Source of the DNA: Streptomyces sp. WAC05374
GTDB lineage: Bacteria > Actinomycetota > Actinomycetes > Streptomycetales > Streptomycetaceae
Direction of reading: 5' to 3'
Length of the DNA stretch: 64,000 nt
Assembly: GCF_004353505.1 (NCBI RefSeq)
Contig: NZ_SMNQ01000002.1
Span: forward strand, 186,001 to 250,000
Shown here: piece by piece, positions 35,325 to 45,006 of the stretch
Layout of the letters: the number at the start of each line of letters is the position of its first letter
Numbering within the stretch: position 1 is the first letter of the stretch
Notes under the pieces: model-generated
Seen by the model: only the letters and a program-made list of their open reading frames with translations
Databases searched by the model: none
Told to the model about the DNA's origin: nothing
Program-made: the position numbers and the translations under genes

Positions 35325-37808
35325 TCAGGACTTGCGGACGCGGAGGGCGCGGCGCAGGTCGTCGATCTGGTCGGTGAGCTTGCGGCGCAGGGCCGGGAGG
35401 AGGCTGTCGGACGCCAGGTGCTCCTCGGCGAGGCGGAGGTGCGCGGTGTCGACGGCGTGGGCGGGGAAGGCGTAGCGGCCGGCGGCCTCGGCCATGGCGG
35501 GGCCCCGGCGGTCGGCGAGGGCGGTGGCGTCGGGGTAGAAACGGGAGACGTACTCCCGTACCAGCTCTGCCTGTTCGGGCTGCCAGAAGCCCTGCGCGGT
35601 CGCGGTGAACAGGTAGTTGGAGAGGGCGTCCGAGGTGAACATGCGCTCCCAGGCGGCGGCCTTCGCCTCGGGCGTCGGCAGGGCGGCGCGGCAGCGGGCC
35701 GCGCCCTCCTGGCCGGTGGCGCTGGGGTCGCGGTCGAGTTCGGCCGCGATGGCGGCCTCGTCGGTGGCGCCCAGGACGGCGAGCCGGGCGAGGATGCGCC
35801 AGCGCAGCTCGGGGTCGAGTTCGGGGCCGCCGGGGACGCCGCCCTCGTCGAGCCAGCCCTGGAGGGTGCCGGGCCGGTCGGTGGCGTCGATGTAGTGGCG
35901 TACGGCCGTGAGGCGCAGGCCCGGGTCGGTGCCGTCCTCGGTGCGGCGGATGAGGTCGCGGGTGAGGTCGGTGAGCAGGGCGAGGGCGGCGGGGCGGTCG
36001 TCGGCGGGGACGTACCGGTCGGCGATGTGGGCGGACGCGAAGCCGAGGACGCCCTGGACGATCGCGAGGTCCTTCTCCTCGGGGAGGTGGGCGCGGGCGG
36101 TCTCCAGGTAGGCGACGGGTTCGAGTTCGCCGTCGCGGACCATGTCGCGCAGGGCGTTCCAGACGACGGCGCGGGTGAGGGCGTCGGGGATGCCGGAGAG
36201 GTTGCGCAGGGCGCGTTCCTCGGAGTGCTCGTCGAAGCGGACCTTGGCGTAGGTGTGGTCGCCGTCGTTGAGGACGACGAGTGCCGGGCGGGGGCCGGGC
36301 AGGCTCACGGGGGTGTCCTGCGGGACGTCGAGCTCGAGGCGGTCGCGCAGCACCAGGCGCCGTCCGTCGGCGAGGTCGTGGTCGTACAGGCCGACGGTGA
36401 TGCGGTGCGGCCGGGCGCCGGTGCGGGTGACGGTGAGGGTGCCGGCGGTCCGGTCGTACGCGGGGGTGAGGGTGTCGACGCCGGTGGTGCGCAGCCACCG
36501 CTCGGCCCAGGTGTGGACGTCGCGGTCGGTGGCGGAGGCGAGGTTGTCGATGAAGTCGGCGAGGGTGGCGTTGCCGAACTTGTGGCGGGTGAAGTGGGTG
36601 TTGATGCCGGTCAGGAATTCCTTCTCGCCGAGCCAGGCGACGAGCTGGCGGAGGGCGGATGCGCCCTTGGCGTAGGAGATGCCGTCGAAGTTGAGCATCG
36701 CGGAGGCGGTGTCGGGGACGGCGTCGGGGTCGGGGGCGACGGGGTGGGTGGAGGGGCGCTGGTCGGCGTCGTAGCCCCATGCCTTGCGGGCGACGCCGAA
36801 GTCGACCCAGGTGTGGGGGTAGCGGCTGGTGGCCTCGTTGATGATCTGGTAGCCCATGTACTCGGCGAAGGACTCGTTCAGCCAGATGTCGTCCCACCAC
36901 TTGAGGGTGACGAGGTCGCCGAACCACATGTGGGCCATCTCGTGGGCGATGACCATGGCGCGGGTCTGGCGCTCGGTGACGGTGACGGCGGAGCGGTAGA
37001 CGAACTCGTCGCGGAAGGTGACGAGGCCCGGGTTCTCCATGGCGCCGGCGTTGAACTCGGGCACGAACGCCTGGTCGTAGGAGTCGAAGGGGTACGGCTC
37101 GTCGAACTTCTCGTGGTACCGGTCGAAGCACTGCCGGGTGACCTCGAGGATCTCGTCGGCGTCGGCGTCGAGGTGGGGGGCGAGGGAGCGGCGGCAGTGG
37201 ATGCCGAAGGGCAGTCCGGCGTGCTCGGTGCGGATCGAGTGCCAGGGGCCGGCGGCGACGGCGACGAGGTAGGTGGAGACGGGGGGCGTGGGGGCGGCCT
37301 GCCAGCGTCCGCCGCCCTGGTGGGTGGTGATGCCGTTGGCGAGGACGGTCCAGGCCTCGGGGGCGGTGACGGCGACCTCGAAGACCGCCTTGAGGTCGGG
37401 CTGGTCGAAGGCGGCGAAGACGCGCTGGACGTCCTCCATGAAGAGCTGGGTGTAGAGGTACGTCTCGCCGTCGCTGGGGTCCGTGAAGCGGTGCATGCCC
37501 TCGCCGGTGCGGGAGTAGCGCATGGCGGCGTCGACGCGGAGGGTGTGCTCGCCCTCGGTGAGGCTGAGGGGCAGCCGGTTGTCGGTGAGGGTCTCGGGGT
37601 CGACGGGCGCGCCGTCGAGGGTGACGGAGCGGAGCGTGGCCGGCTTGAGCTCGACGAAGGTGTTCCCGGTGGTGCGGGCCGTGAAGTGGATGACGGTGGT
37701 GGAGTCGAAGGTCTCTTCGCCGGTGGTCAGGTCGAGGTCGACCGTGTACCGGTGGACGTCGAGGAGCCGGGCTCGGGTCTGCGCTTCGTCGCGCGTCAGT
37801 ACGGGCAT
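35325..37808 (-). CDS. pepN: Aminopeptidase N (M1 family)
   Basis: 827 aa from the ATG at 37808 (MPVLTRDEAQTRARLL), the usual actinobacterial start. Substrate-binding motif FNAGAMENPGLVTF, zinc site HEMAHMWFGD with downstream Glu in WLNESFAEYMGYQ, and the proton-donor Tyr region SAMLNFDGISYAKGASALRQ are all present. A long C-terminal ERAP1-like helical domain follows (DEAAIAAELDRDPSATGQEG). Cytosolic: no signal peptide. It trims N-terminal residues of peptides. Its 3' end is followed by the 99-bp repeats. Confidence 0.95.
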   Translation of the reverse strand: MPVLTRDEAQTRARLLDVHRYTVDLDLTTGEETFDSTTVIHFTARTTGNTFVELKPATLRSVTLDGAPVDPETLTDNRLPLSLTEGEHTLRVDAAMRYSRTGEGMHRFTDPSDGETYLYTQLFMEDVQRVFAAFDQPDLKAVFEVAVTAPEAWTVLANGITTHQGGGRWQAAPTPPVSTYLVAVAAGPWHSIRTEHAGLPFGIHCRRSLAPHLDADADEILEVTRQCFDRYHEKFDEPYPFDSYDQAFVPEFNAGAMENPGLVTFRDEFVYRSAVTVTERQTRAMVIAHEMAHMWFGDLVTLKWWDDIWLNESFAEYMGYQIINEATSRYPHTWVDFGVARKAWGYDADQRPSTHPVAPDPDAVPDTASAMLNFDGISYAKGASALRQLVAWLGEKEFLTGINTHFTRHKFGNATLADFIDNLASATDRDVHTWAERWLRTTGVDTLTPAYDRTAGTLTVTRTGARPHRITVGLYDHDLADGRRLVLRDRLELDVPQDTPVSLPGPRPALVVLNDGDHTYAKVRFDEHSEERALRNLSGIPDALTRAVVWNALRDMVRDGELEPVAYLETARAHLPEEKDLAIVQGVLGFASAHIADRYVPADDRPAALALLTDLTRDLIRRTEDGTDPGLRLTAVRHYIDATDRPGTLQGWLDEGGVPGGPELDPELRWRILARLAVLGATDEAAIAAELDRDPSATGQEGAARCRAALPTPEAKAAAWERMFTSDALSNYLFTATAQGFWQPEQAELVREYVSRFYPDATALADRRGPAMAEAAGRYAFPAHAVDTAHLRLAEEHLASDSLLPALRRKLTDQIDDLRRALRVRKS

Positions 37809-38026
37809 GGGGCCATGCTGCCCGATCGGGCCGGGGCGAGGCACGGGGGTTCATCTCAGGGCTGATCCGGTGGCGCGCCGGACCCCGGGGGTGGGGCGGG
37901 CCGTCCGGGGTGGTGGTCCGGGTCCGTCCTACGGGGGTGGGGCGGGCCGCCCGGGGGTGGGCGGGTCCGTCCCTGCCGTGTGGGGGCGGGCCACAGGGGA
38001 GGGGGCGGCCGCGGGTGGGGCGCGCC

Positions 38027-38353
38027 CTACGGGAGGGGGCGGCCGCCCGCGATCGTCTCGTGGTGGCGGATCACCTCGGCGATGATGAAGTTCAGCAGCT
38101 TCTCCGCGAACGCCGGGTCGAGGTTCGCGCTCTCGGCGAGCTGCCGCAGCCGGGCGATCTGGCGGGCTTCGCGCTCGGGGTCGGCCGGGGGCAGGTGGTG
38201 GCGGGCCTTGAGGTGGCCGACCTGCTGGGTGCACTTGAACCGCTCGGCCAGCATGTGGACGACCGCGGCGTCGATGTTGTCGATGCTTTCGCGGAGCCGG
38301 TTCAGCTCGGCGCGTACGGATTCGTCGGTGCCGCTGGTGTCGCTGGTGCTCAT
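38027..38353 (-). CDS. Chorismate mutase (AroQ type)
   Basis: 108 aa, ATG at 38353. AroQ helical fold with the active-site residues in NRLRESIDNIDAAVVHMLAE (Arg and Asp), the KARHHLPPADPEREAR segment (Lys, conserved Arg) and LDPAFAEKLLNFIIAEVIRHHE at the end. It converts chorismate to prephenate for Phe/Tyr synthesis. No signal peptide, so it is the cytoplasmic form. The 218 nt between its stop and pepN are GC-rich with imperfect GGGGTGGGGCGGGCC repeats and no gene. Confidence 0.92.
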   Translation of the reverse strand: MSTSDTSGTDESVRAELNRLRESIDNIDAAVVHMLAERFKCTQQVGHLKARHHLPPADPEREARQIARLRQLAESANLDPAFAEKLLNFIIAEVIRHHETIAGGRPLP

Positions 38354-38364
38354 GGTGAGCGAGC

Positions 38365-39252
38365 TTAGACGTGTCCCGTGATGATCGTCGGTGGGTGTTC
38401 GGCATCCGGGACACGGGTGCTCCAGCCTCCCGGCACCGTGCGGCCCTGCTGTTCGCGGAAGCGGACGGGAGCCATGCCGACACGGCGGGTGAACAGCCGG
38501 GAGAAGTAGGCGGGGTCGTCGTACCCGACGCGGCGCGCGACGGCGGCGACCGGCAGTTCGGTGCCGGCGAGGAGCTCCTTGGCGCGGCCGAGCCGGATGC
38601 CGAGCAGGAAGTCCTTGGGGCTGCATCCGGCGCTGCGGCGTACCGCGGTGCGCAGCTCGGCGGGGGTCATGCCGTGCCGGGCGGCGTGTTCGGCGACGGA
38701 CAGGGGCTGGAAGGCGTCGCGGGCGAGGGCCTCGAGGACGGGGTCGCCGTCGGCGTTGGTGTCGGCGCGGGCGCGGCGGAGGGCGACGAGCAGTTCGTGG
38801 ACGGCGGCGGCGGTCTCGACCTCGAGGAGCGGGTTGCCGCGCCGGGCGGCCCGGGCGATGCGGCCGATGACGGAGCGGGCCGGGCCGGCGTCGGCGAGGG
38901 GGACGACGGGCCGGTCGGGTTCGATGTAGCCCAGCTCGGTGTAGGTGGCGGTGACCGGTCCGGTGAAGTCGACGAAGCCCTCGTCCCAGCCGGTGGCGGC
39001 GTCGGGCGCGTAGTGGTGCGGGACACCGGGGGTGAGCCAGAGGAGGGCGGGGGCGGTGACGGTCAGGCGCCGTCCGTCGGGGCACCGGTACCAGCCGCCG
39101 CCCGCATTGATCACGACGGCGACGTGGTGGTCGAGGGTGCGGGGGCCGACCGTGGGGAGGGTGCCGTGCTGGAGGCCGACGCCGAGGCAGGTGAGGCCGA
39201 GCCGTGTGTGCAGCGGGCTCGGCGTGAAGAAGCGCATCCAGGTGTGGTACAT
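38365..39252 (-). CDS. AraC family transcriptional regulator
   Basis: 295 aa, ATG at 39252 with GGAGGGCGGAGC upstream. N-terminal cupin-like sensor (residues 25-130: HVAVVINAGGGWYRCPDG, LLWLTPGVPHHYAPDA). The C-terminal pair of AraC helix-turn-helices spans about 180-280 (LSVAEHAARHGMTPAELR; LPVAAVARRVGYDDPAYFSR; FTRRVGMAPVRFREQ). The sensor suggests a sugar ligand, and the gene faces a GH35 beta-galactosidase across a repeat array, so it probably controls that gene and itself. It ends 11 nt from the chorismate mutase start. Confidence 0.9.
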   Translation of the reverse strand: MYHTWMRFFTPSPLHTRLGLTCLGVGLQHGTLPTVGPRTLDHHVAVVINAGGGWYRCPDGRRLTVTAPALLWLTPGVPHHYAPDAATGWDEGFVDFTGPVTATYTELGYIEPDRPVVPLADAGPARSVIGRIARAARRGNPLLEVETAAAVHELLVALRRARADTNADGDPVLEALARDAFQPLSVAEHAARHGMTPAELRTAVRRSAGCSPKDFLLGIRLGRAKELLAGTELPVAAVARRVGYDDPAYFSRLFTRRVGMAPVRFREQQGRTVPGGWSTRVPDAEHPPTIITGHV

Positions 39253-39265
39253 GCTCCGCCCTCCC

Positions 39266-39401
39266 CGACGAACCGACCCGTCGACGAACCGACCCGTCGA
39301 CGAACCGACCCGTCGACGAACCGACGAACCGACCCGTCGGCGTACCGGCGTACCGGCGTTCCGGCCTGCCGGCGAACCGACAGGTCGGCGTACTGGCACA
39401 C
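39266..39401. repeat. 8-bp-periodic array in the araC/beta-galactosidase promoter region
   Basis: 136 bp made of exactly 17 octamers. The first ten alternate CGACGAAC and CGACCCGT (one CGACGAAC doubled); the remainder are variants such as CGGCGTAC (three copies), CGGCGTTC, CGGCCTGC, CGGCGAAC, CGACAGGT and TGGCACAC. It begins 14 nt upstream of the AraC start, and an isolated ACCGACGAACC recurs near 39416. It may be an operator series or a phase-variable spacer. Confidence 0.85.
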
Positions 39402-39525
39402 GTTGCGGACCGCGCACCGACGAACCGTTCTTGCGTCCAATCAGCGCTGATCTTTGTCCATGGACCCGCCGACCGCCAGAGGGCGACAGTTGGTCGCAGT
39501 ACGTGACCGGGAGATGGGTGGGGTC

Positions 39526-41280
39526 GTGGCCGAGTTCACGCTGGGTGAGCGCGATTTTCTGCTGGACGGCAGGCCGGTGCGGCTGCTGTCGGGGGCGTTG
39601 CACTACTTCCGGGTGCACGAGGGTCAGTGGGAGCACCGGCTGGCGATGCTGCGCGCCATGGGTCTGAACTGCGTGGAGACCTACGTCCCCTGGAACCTGC
39701 ACGAGCCGGAGCCCGGGCGGTACCGGGACGTGGGGGCGCTGGGGCGGTTCCTGGACGCGGCGGCGCGGGCGGGGCTGTGGGCGATCGTGCGGCCGGGCCC
39801 GTACATCTGTGCCGAGTGGGAGAACGGGGGCCTCCCCCACTGGCTGACGGGGCGGCTGGGGCGGCGGGTGCGGTCGGAGGACGCCGAGTACCTGGTGCAT
39901 GTGAACCGCTGGTTCCGCACGCTGCTGCCGGAGGTGGTGGCGCGGCAGATCGACCGCGGCGGCCCGGTGATCATGGTGCAGGCGGAGAACGAGTACGGGA
40001 GCTACGGCTCCGACCACGGCTATCTGCGGTACGTCGCCGATCTGCTGGAGGCGTGCGGGGTGACCGTGCCGCTGTTCACCTCGGACGGGCCCGAGGACCA
40101 CATGCTGACGGGCGGGTCGGTCCCCGGGGTGCTGGCCACGGTCAACTTCGGGTCGGGGGCGCGGGAGGCGTTCCAGGTGCTGCGCCGGCATCAGCCGCGC
40201 GGGCCGCTGATGTGCATGGAGTTCTGGTGCGGCTGGTTCGCGCACTGGGGCGACGCGCCCGCGGGGCGGGACGCGCGGGACGCGGCGGCGGCGCTGGCGG
40301 AGGTCCTGGAGTGCGGGGCCTCGGTCAATGTGTACATGGCGCACGGCGGGACGAACTTCGGCGGGTGGGCGGGGGCGAACCGGGCCGGCGCGCTGCACGA
40401 CGGGCCGCTGGAGGCGACGGTCACGTCGTACGACTACGACGCCCCGGTGGACGAGGCGGGGCTGCCGACGGCGAAGTTCTGGGCGTTCCGGTCGGTGCTG
40501 GAGCGGTACGCGACCGGTCCGCTGCCGCCCGTTCCGCCGCCGCCCGCGCGACTGGCGGGCCGGGTGGCGGCGGTGCCGCACGAGTGGGCTCCGCTGGACG
40601 GCGTCCTGGACGTGCTGGGCGACGAGGAGTGGGACGGGCCGGTGCCCCCGTCGTTCGAGGAACTGGGGGTGGACCGGGGCCTGGTCCGCTACCGGCTGCG
40701 GGTGCCGGGGCCGAGGCGGCCGTATCCGCTGAGGGTGACGGGTCTGAGGGACCGGGCGGTGGTGTACGTGGACGGGGTCCGGGCGGGGGTGCTGGAGGCG
40801 GAGGACGCGGTGCTGCCGGAGCCGGTGGCGGGGCCGGCGGTGGTGGAGCTGTGGGTGGAGTCGCTGGGGCGGGTCAATTACGGGCCGCGGCTGGGCGAGG
40901 CGAAGGGCGTCACGGGCGGGGTGCTGCACGAGCGGCAGTACGTGCACGGGGTGCGGGCGCGGGGGCTGCGGGTGGACGCCTTCACGGCGGGCGGGGTGGC
41001 GAAGGTGCCGTTCACACCGGTGCCGTCCGCACCGGTGCCGGGTGGGGGGCCGGGGCTGTACCGGATGGTCGCGGAGGTGGACGGCGCGGGGGACGCGGCG
41101 CTGGAACTGCCCGGCTGGACGCGGGGGTTCGTGTGGCTGAACGGGTTCTGCCTGGGGCGGTACTGGGGGGTGGGCCCGCAGGAGTCGCTGTTCGTGCCGG
41201 GGCCGGTGCTGCGGGAGGGGGCGAACGAGGTGTGGGTGCTGGAGCTGGAGGGTGCCGGGGCGTCCGTACGGCTGGCGTAG
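39526..41280 (+). CDS. GH35 beta-galactosidase
   Basis: 584 aa from GTG 39526 (VAEFTLGERDFLLDG), the usual family start; an in-frame ATG four codons earlier (39514) directly abuts GGGAG and is less likely. GH35 hallmarks: LLSGALHYFRVHEGQWEHRL, GLNCVETYVPWNLHEP, GPYICAEWENGGLPHWL. The acid/base Glu is in MVQAENEYGSYG and the nucleophile Glu in CMEFWCGWFAHWG, and the C-terminal beta domain is intact. No signal peptide, so it acts on imported galactosides in the cytoplasm. Probably under the divergent AraC regulator. A bidirectional hairpin follows. Confidence 0.93.
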   Translation: MAEFTLGERDFLLDGRPVRLLSGALHYFRVHEGQWEHRLAMLRAMGLNCVETYVPWNLHEPEPGRYRDVGALGRFLDAAARAGLWAIVRPGPYICAEWENGGLPHWLTGRLGRRVRSEDAEYLVHVNRWFRTLLPEVVARQIDRGGPVIMVQAENEYGSYGSDHGYLRYVADLLEACGVTVPLFTSDGPEDHMLTGGSVPGVLATVNFGSGAREAFQVLRRHQPRGPLMCMEFWCGWFAHWGDAPAGRDARDAAAALAEVLECGASVNVYMAHGGTNFGGWAGANRAGALHDGPLEATVTSYDYDAPVDEAGLPTAKFWAFRSVLERYATGPLPPVPPPPARLAGRVAAVPHEWAPLDGVLDVLGDEEWDGPVPPSFEELGVDRGLVRYRLRVPGPRRPYPLRVTGLRDRAVVYVDGVRAGVLEAEDAVLPEPVAGPAVVELWVESLGRVNYGPRLGEAKGVTGGVLHERQYVHGVRARGLRVDAFTAGGVAKVPFTPVPSAPVPGGGPGLYRMVAEVDGAGDAALELPGWTRGFVWLNGFCLGRYWGVGPQESLFVPGPVLREGANEVWVLELEGAGASVRLA

Positions 41281-41286
41281 CGCGAA

Positions 41287-41316
41287 GGGGGGCGGGCCCC
41301 GCCGGGCCCGCCCCCC
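41287..41316. terminator. Bidirectional terminator between beta-galactosidase and trypsin
   Basis: Perfect 13-bp stem GGGGGGCGGGCCC / GGGCCCGCCCCCC with loop CGCC. Six nt after the GH35 stop and 10 nt after the trypsin stop. Confidence 0.88.
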
Positions 41317-41325
41317 TCGGTGGCG

Positions 41326-42177
<852 letters not shown>

Positions 42178-42331
42178 TCAAGGCGTGCCGAGGATTATCC
42201 GGAGGCGGTCGGCGCCCTCACAAGGCCGTGTTTTCGGCCATCGCACTGTTCTTCGACACCTGGGGAGCGCCCCCGGGGCTCGTACAGTGGAATCAGTGGC
42301 AGGGGGCGACGTCGCACATGGGGGTAGGGAC

Positions 42332-43252
42332 GTGGCGAACGGCAGTGAGGTCGTGCACGGATACCCGCACCTCGACACCGTGCGGGCCGCCATCACCGCC
42401 CTGTACCGGCGGCTGACGCAGGAGGGGCTGTACGCGTACGCCGTGAGCGTCGCCGCCGCCGACGTGGCCTTCGCGGACGACGACGACCTCCACCTGGGCA
42501 CCCAGCGGGTCGCCCACGCACTCGTGCAGCAGTTGCGGCTGCCGGACGCGCGGATGATCGTCAGCTTCCGGGAGATGACCCACGCGGCGAGCGTCGAACT
42601 CGCGGCGGGCCCGGAGTACTTCATCGAACTGAACGACCGGTTCCGCACGCATCGCCGCGACATCGGGGCGGCCCTCGCCCACGAGATCACCCACGTGCTG
42701 CTGCACCGGCTCGGCCTGAGCTTCCCCGGTACGCGGGACAACGAGATCCTCACGGACACCGTGACGACCTACCTGGGGGCCGGCTGGCTGCTGCTGGACG
42801 CCTACCGGGAGGACGGGGTGTCGAGCCAGAAACTGGGCTACCTGACCCCGGAGGAGTTCGGGTACGTCCTGGCCAAGCGGGCGCTGGCGTTCGGCGAGGA
42901 CCCCTCGCCGTGGTTCACCAGCCCCCAGGGGTACGGCGCGTACACCGACGGACGGGCACTGGCCCTGCGCGACGGGCGGCAGCCCCCGCTCACCGCGGCG
43001 GGCTGGGCGGGCCGGCACCGGTACGCCAAGGACCGCCGGCACGCCCAGGACCACGGCCCCGTCGCGCCCGGCACCTCCGACCCGTCCGCCGGGCCCGGGC
43101 TGCCGTACGCCTTCGAGGGCGGCGGCCGTGACGCCGCCCTGCGGGTGTCCTTCCCCTGCCCCACCTGCCGGCAGCGCATCCGGGTCCCGGTACGGGGACG
43201 GGTCCGGGCGCGGTGCGGCCTGTGCCGGACCGTTCTGGAATGCGACACCTGA
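42332..43252 (+). CDS. HExxH metalloprotein with C-terminal zinc ribbon
   Basis: 306 aa from GTG 42332 with GGGGGTAGGGA just upstream. The N-terminal alpha/beta domain has a zinc-protease motif ALAHEITHVLLHRLGL (His117, Glu118, His121) and, about 17 residues on, NEILTD with Glu138 or Asp142 as possible third ligand. The far C-terminus is a zinc ribbon, Cys276/Cys279 and Cys295/Cys298 (PCPTCRQ ... CGLCRTV). In between is a basic, Pro/Gly-rich linker. No signal peptide. I do not recognise a named family: probably a cytoplasmic metalloprotease or regulatory protease. The neighbour is an ankyrin/HEAT adaptor-like gene. Confidence 0.7.
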   Translation: MANGSEVVHGYPHLDTVRAAITALYRRLTQEGLYAYAVSVAAADVAFADDDDLHLGTQRVAHALVQQLRLPDARMIVSFREMTHAASVELAAGPEYFIELNDRFRTHRRDIGAALAHEITHVLLHRLGLSFPGTRDNEILTDTVTTYLGAGWLLLDAYREDGVSSQKLGYLTPEEFGYVLAKRALAFGEDPSPWFTSPQGYGAYTDGRALALRDGRQPPLTAAGWAGRHRYAKDRRHAQDHGPVAPGTSDPSAGPGLPYAFEGGGRDAALRVSFPCPTCRQRIRVPVRGRVRARCGLCRTVLECDT

Positions 43253-43281
43253 GGTTCTCGGGCTCGGCGCGGGGCCACGTC

Positions 43282-43428
43282 TCAGGCCCGCACCGCCTTG
43301 ACGACGGCGTGGCCGGCCGAGGCCGCGCGCCCGTGGAAGACCTGGAGGCCCCGGTGATGTTCCAGGAGTTCCTCCCTGGTCAACCTGCGCGAGGGCACTG
43401 ACAGCCACGGTGTCGTCGACGGGTTCAC
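43282..43428 (-). CDS. Possible small protein (48 aa)
   Basis: GTG at 43428, stop at 43282, in the gap between the metalloprotein and the ankyrin gene. It reads VNPSTTPWLSVPSRRLTREE and then a basic helix LLEHHRGLQVFHGRAA, with charged, non-repetitive content unlike most antisense shadows. The ribosome site is weak (GGGG about 8 nt upstream). No family recognised. Could be spurious. Confidence 0.35.
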   Translation of the reverse strand: MNPSTTPWLSVPSRRLTREELLEHHRGLQVFHGRAASAGHAVVKAVRA

Positions 43429-43496
43429 GGCAGGGCCCCGGACGCGCCGGGAAAAAGACGTGGCGCGGCGGGGCCGGGCTGGTGAGGGTCTTGAGC

Positions 43497-44969
43497 ATGA
43501 CCAAGGACACGGCGGGCTTCTTCGAAGCCGTTCACGGGGGCGACGAGGACACGGTGGTCCGGCTGCTGCGGGCGGGCGTGCCCGCCGAGGCGGCCGACGG
43601 GGACGGGGACACCGCCCTGTACCTGGCGGCGGTGAGCGGCCACGCGGGGATCGTGCGGCTGCTGCTGGCCGCCGGGGCCGACCCCGGGCGGGGCAGCGGG
43701 CGGGGCGCCGGTGACCTGCCGCTGTGCGGGGCCGCGTGCGGCGGGCACACCGACGTGGTGCGGGCGCTGCTGGCCGCCGGGGCGCGGCCGGACCAGCGGG
43801 AGGAGTTCGGGTTCACCGCACTGGCCTGGGCGGTGCGGCAGGGGTTCGCCGACACCGTCGGGGTCCTCCTGGAGTACGGGGCCGACCCCGGCCTGCCCGG
43901 GCCGCCTCCCGGTGGGGAACCGCCGCTGGTCGCCGCCGCCCGCCGCGGCTCGCCCTCGGTGGTGCGGGCGCTGCTGGAGCGGGGGGCGCCGGGCCGGCGG
44001 GAGGCGCTGGACGAGGCCCGCCGGTGGGCCGCGACGGATGTGGCGGAGGTGCTGCGGCGGGACCTGGTGGGGGCGCACGGGCCGGAGGGTCACGAGGTCG
44101 TCACCCGGCGCGTCCCGGAGGACGGCGGGGTGACCGTCGTCGTGGAGCTGCTGCGCGACGGGGTGCCCGGCGCGGGTGCCGAGCAGCAGACGGGTCACGC
44201 GGCGATCGTCACGCTCCTGGAGGCCGCGCTGGGCGTCCGCGCCGGGCACGAGGAACTGGCCGCGCGGGCGCTGGGCTGCGGCGACCCGGGGCAGGACGAC
44301 TGGACCGAGGCGGTGGGTGAGCTGTGGCGGCGCGGCGACGGGGAGACGTTCCGGGCGGCGGTCGCCTGGACGGCGAGCGGTGACCCGTTGCGCCGGGCCC
44401 TCGGGGTGGACGTCCTGTCCCAGGTGGGCGGGGTGCGGGCGTTGCCGGTGTTGCGGGAGGTGGCCCGGGAGGCGCGGGAGGCCGAGCTGGTGGCGGTCGT
44501 GGTGGCCGCGCTCGGGCGGCACGGCGACCCGGCCGCGCTGCCCGAGATCCTCCGGCACGCCGCGCACCCCGACGCCGGGGTACGGCGCGGGGTCGCCGTG
44601 GCGCTGACCGGCCTGGTGCCGGCCGGGCACCGCGAGGGCGTGGAGGCCTTGATCGGGCTGAGCCGCGACACGGTTCCCGGGGTCCGCGACTGGGCGACCC
44701 TGGCGCTGGCGGAGGCGCCCGACGACTCCCCCGCCCTGCGGGAGGCCCTGGCGGACCGGCTGGACGACCCCGACCCGGACACGGCGGCGGAGGCCGCCCG
44801 GGGCCTGGCGAGGCGTCAGGACGGGCGGGCCTTGGAGGCACTGGCCCGTGTCCTGGGCAGCCGGGCACCGGGCGATTCCGCCCGGGAGATCGCCGAGGCG
44901 GCCCTGGAGCACGTACGGGACGGACGCGTCCGGCGCCGCCTGGAGCACACGCTGCCGCGCCGCCGCTGA
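43497..44969 (+). CDS. Ankyrin and HEAT repeat protein
   Basis: 490 aa from ATG 43497 (MTKDTAGFFEAVHGGDEDTV). Residues 5-170 are about four to five ankyrin repeats (TALYLAAVSGHAGIVRLLL, GGHTDVVRALLAAGA, GFTALAWAVRQGFADTV, PPLVAAARRGSPSVVRALL). Residues about 300-485 are HEAT-like alpha-repeats (LRRALGVDVLSQVGGVRALP, LVAVVVAALGRHGDPAALPE, GVRDWATLALAEAPDDSPAL). No enzyme domain or signal peptide, so it is a cytoplasmic protein-protein scaffold or inhibitor. Partner unknown. Confidence 0.85.
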   Translation: MTKDTAGFFEAVHGGDEDTVVRLLRAGVPAEAADGDGDTALYLAAVSGHAGIVRLLLAAGADPGRGSGRGAGDLPLCGAACGGHTDVVRALLAAGARPDQREEFGFTALAWAVRQGFADTVGVLLEYGADPGLPGPPPGGEPPLVAAARRGSPSVVRALLERGAPGRREALDEARRWAATDVAEVLRRDLVGAHGPEGHEVVTRRVPEDGGVTVVVELLRDGVPGAGAEQQTGHAAIVTLLEAALGVRAGHEELAARALGCGDPGQDDWTEAVGELWRRGDGETFRAAVAWTASGDPLRRALGVDVLSQVGGVRALPVLREVAREAREAELVAVVVAALGRHGDPAALPEILRHAAHPDAGVRRGVAVALTGLVPAGHREGVEALIGLSRDTVPGVRDWATLALAEAPDDSPALREALADRLDDPDPDTAAEAARGLARRQDGRALEALARVLGSRAPGDSAREIAEAALEHVRDGRVRRRLEHTLPRRR

Positions 44970-44972
44970 CCC

Positions 44973-45006
44973 GGCGGTGGCGCGGGGTCGGCGGTGGCGC
45001 GGGGTC
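44973..45006. repeat. 17-bp tandem duplication at the barstar 3' end
   Basis: GGCGGTGGCGCGGGGTC occurs twice in tandem (44973-44989 and 44990-45006). The second copy reaches into the barstar stop codon (TCA at 45005-45007). Confidence 0.7.

Noticed and set aside
35019..37865. Long plus-strand frame of 948 codons beginning with collagen-like Gly-Pro repeats
   Set aside because: It is antisense to the clearly real pepN gene; the Gly-Pro part is the 99-bp repeat read in one frame, and long shadow frames are expected at this GC content.
39266..39401. CRISPR-like array
   Set aside because: The repeat is a contiguous 8-bp period with no unique spacers, no palindromic 25-35 bp repeat and no cas genes.
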